From NCBI RefSeq assembly GCF_900115555.1, contig NZ_FOWX01000005.1:155918-219917 (forward strand): 64,000 nucleotides of DNA, written 5' to 3'. This DNA is from Pseudomonas borbori (GTDB taxonomy: Bacteria; Pseudomonadota; Gammaproteobacteria; Pseudomonadales; Pseudomonadaceae). The first letter of the stretch is position 1; every line of letters begins with the position of its first letter. The translations under genes were made by a program, and so were the position numbers. The notes beneath the pieces are model-generated. The model ran no database searches, was not told where the DNA came from, and saw nothing but the letters and a program-made list of their open reading frames with translations. Positions 63,575 through 64,000 of the stretch are shown here, in pieces.

Positions 63575-63701
63575 TTGGACACATTGGCGGCACCAACGTT
63601 TCTCTGGTGCGGATTCCACGACACTTGGACACTCAGCCCACGATCATTTGGAGACTCGTTCCATGCTCACTTGGACACCTGATCCACGTCCAGTTGGACA
63701 G
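63575..63701. repeat. IS21 terminal repeats at 23-bp spacing
   Basis: The octamer TTGGACAC or a one- or two-base variant starts at 63575, 63625, 63648, 63671 and 63694. The last four are exactly 23 bp apart. IS21 elements are known for multiple terminal repeats bound by IstA. Confidence 0.85.
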
Positions 63702-63734
63702 GCAGTCGGAGCGCAGCGACGCAGGTTTGCATTG

Positions 63735-64000
63735 TTAGTCTGAAGTCTCTGTCGCCGTCAATTTCGTTGCGCGTCTGCGCATCGATTCGCCCTTCAGTTC
63801 GATCCGATAAGCGTTGTGCACCAGCCGGTCGAGGATCGCATCGCCCAAGGTCGGATCGCCGATCAGTGCGTGCCATTTGTCCACTGGCATCTGGCTGGTC
63901 ACTAGCGTCGAGCGGTTGCCGTAGCGGTCGTCCAGCAGTTCAAGCATGTCGCGCCGTTGCGCAGCGGTAAACGGCGCCAGGCCCCAGTCGTCCAGGATCA
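63735..64000 (-). CDS. istB: IS21-type helper ATPase IstB (5' end beyond window)
   Basis: The last 87 codons are visible and enter from the right edge. They include the Walker B-like ILDDWGLAPF, then RRDMLELLDDRYGNRSTLVTSQ and DAILDRLVHNAYRIELKGESMR (core: ILDRLVHNAYRIELKGESMR), all hallmarks of IstB. IstB is a DnaA/DnaC-like AAA+ protein that helps IstA choose target DNA. The stop is TAA at 63735-63737. Confidence 0.93.
   Translation of the reverse strand, partial: ILDDWGLAPFTAAQRRDMLELLDDRYGNRSTLVTSQMPVDKWHALIGDPTLGDAILDRLVHNAYRIELKGESMRRRATKLTATETSD

Larger units (their letters stand above)
63564..64000 (-). mobile_element. IS21-family element, one end (continues past the right edge)
   Basis: The end begins at about 63564 (TGTGACACGTTTTGGACAC). 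A tract of regular terminal repeats and then the 3' end of istB follow. The istA gene should lie beyond the window. The 337 bp 63398-63734 hold only IS ends. Confidence 0.8.

Noticed and set aside
63575..63701. Regular 23-bp repeats considered as a CRISPR array
   Set aside because: The repeated unit is only 8 bp, the spacers are too short, and the position at an IS21 end next to istB explains it.

Overview
This is a high-GC gammaproteobacterial chromosome segment that looks like a Pseudomonas sp. The evidence is the family-level resemblance of QuiP, the rsx-metG-apbC-dcd cluster, the quiP-to-sha block, and the many short REP-like intergenic palindromes. No rRNA, tRNA or CRISPR array was seen, and species cannot be fixed from the sequence alone.

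Layout. From 1 to 9.4 kb lie conserved housekeeping genes: rsxC (cut by the left edge), rsxB and rsxA on the minus strand, then metG, apbC, a cold-shock protein gene, dcd and nadE. From 9.9 to 25.1 kb are quiP (a predicted acyl-homoserine-lactone acylase), two SEC-C metal-binding proteins, small lipoproteins, two tandem OmpA-family lipoproteins, a frameshifted Gly-rich (collagen-like) exported protein, dinG, an esterase, a third OmpA lipoprotein and pdxH. From 25.6 to 31.3 kb is a complete, tightly overlapped six-gene Mrp/Sha-type cation/proton antiporter operon with a fused A+B subunit. From 31.5 to 53.9 kb is a mixed region of EamA transporters, a cysteine-synthase-like enzyme, a flavoprotein, three universal stress proteins, a CAP-domain protein, a diguanylate cyclase, MdaB and a WYL regulator.

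From about 53.9 kb to the right edge the character changes. Intergenic gaps lengthen and a decayed dispersed non-coding element appears three times. The genes there look like accessory DNA: a second diguanylate cyclase, a VapBC toxin-antitoxin pair, a Tat-exported intradiol dioxygenase between direct repeats, an HNH nuclease, an IS110-type transposase, and the end of an IS21-type element with istB cut by the right edge.

Most genes are ordinary. The signals I rate highest are: (1) a perfect 16-bp hairpin that buries the Shine-Dalgarno of the second tandem OmpA gene; (2) a 642-bp non-coding element made of two long inverted arms around a separable centre, with two decayed relatives about 6-8 kb away; (3) shared promoter architecture, with an Anr/FNR-like box, among the universal stress protein genes; (4) a one-base G-tract frameshift in a collagen-like gene; (5) a predicted exported F420-reductase-like Rossmann protein preceded by a perfect 20-bp palindrome. 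I found no convincing multi-gene undescribed system.
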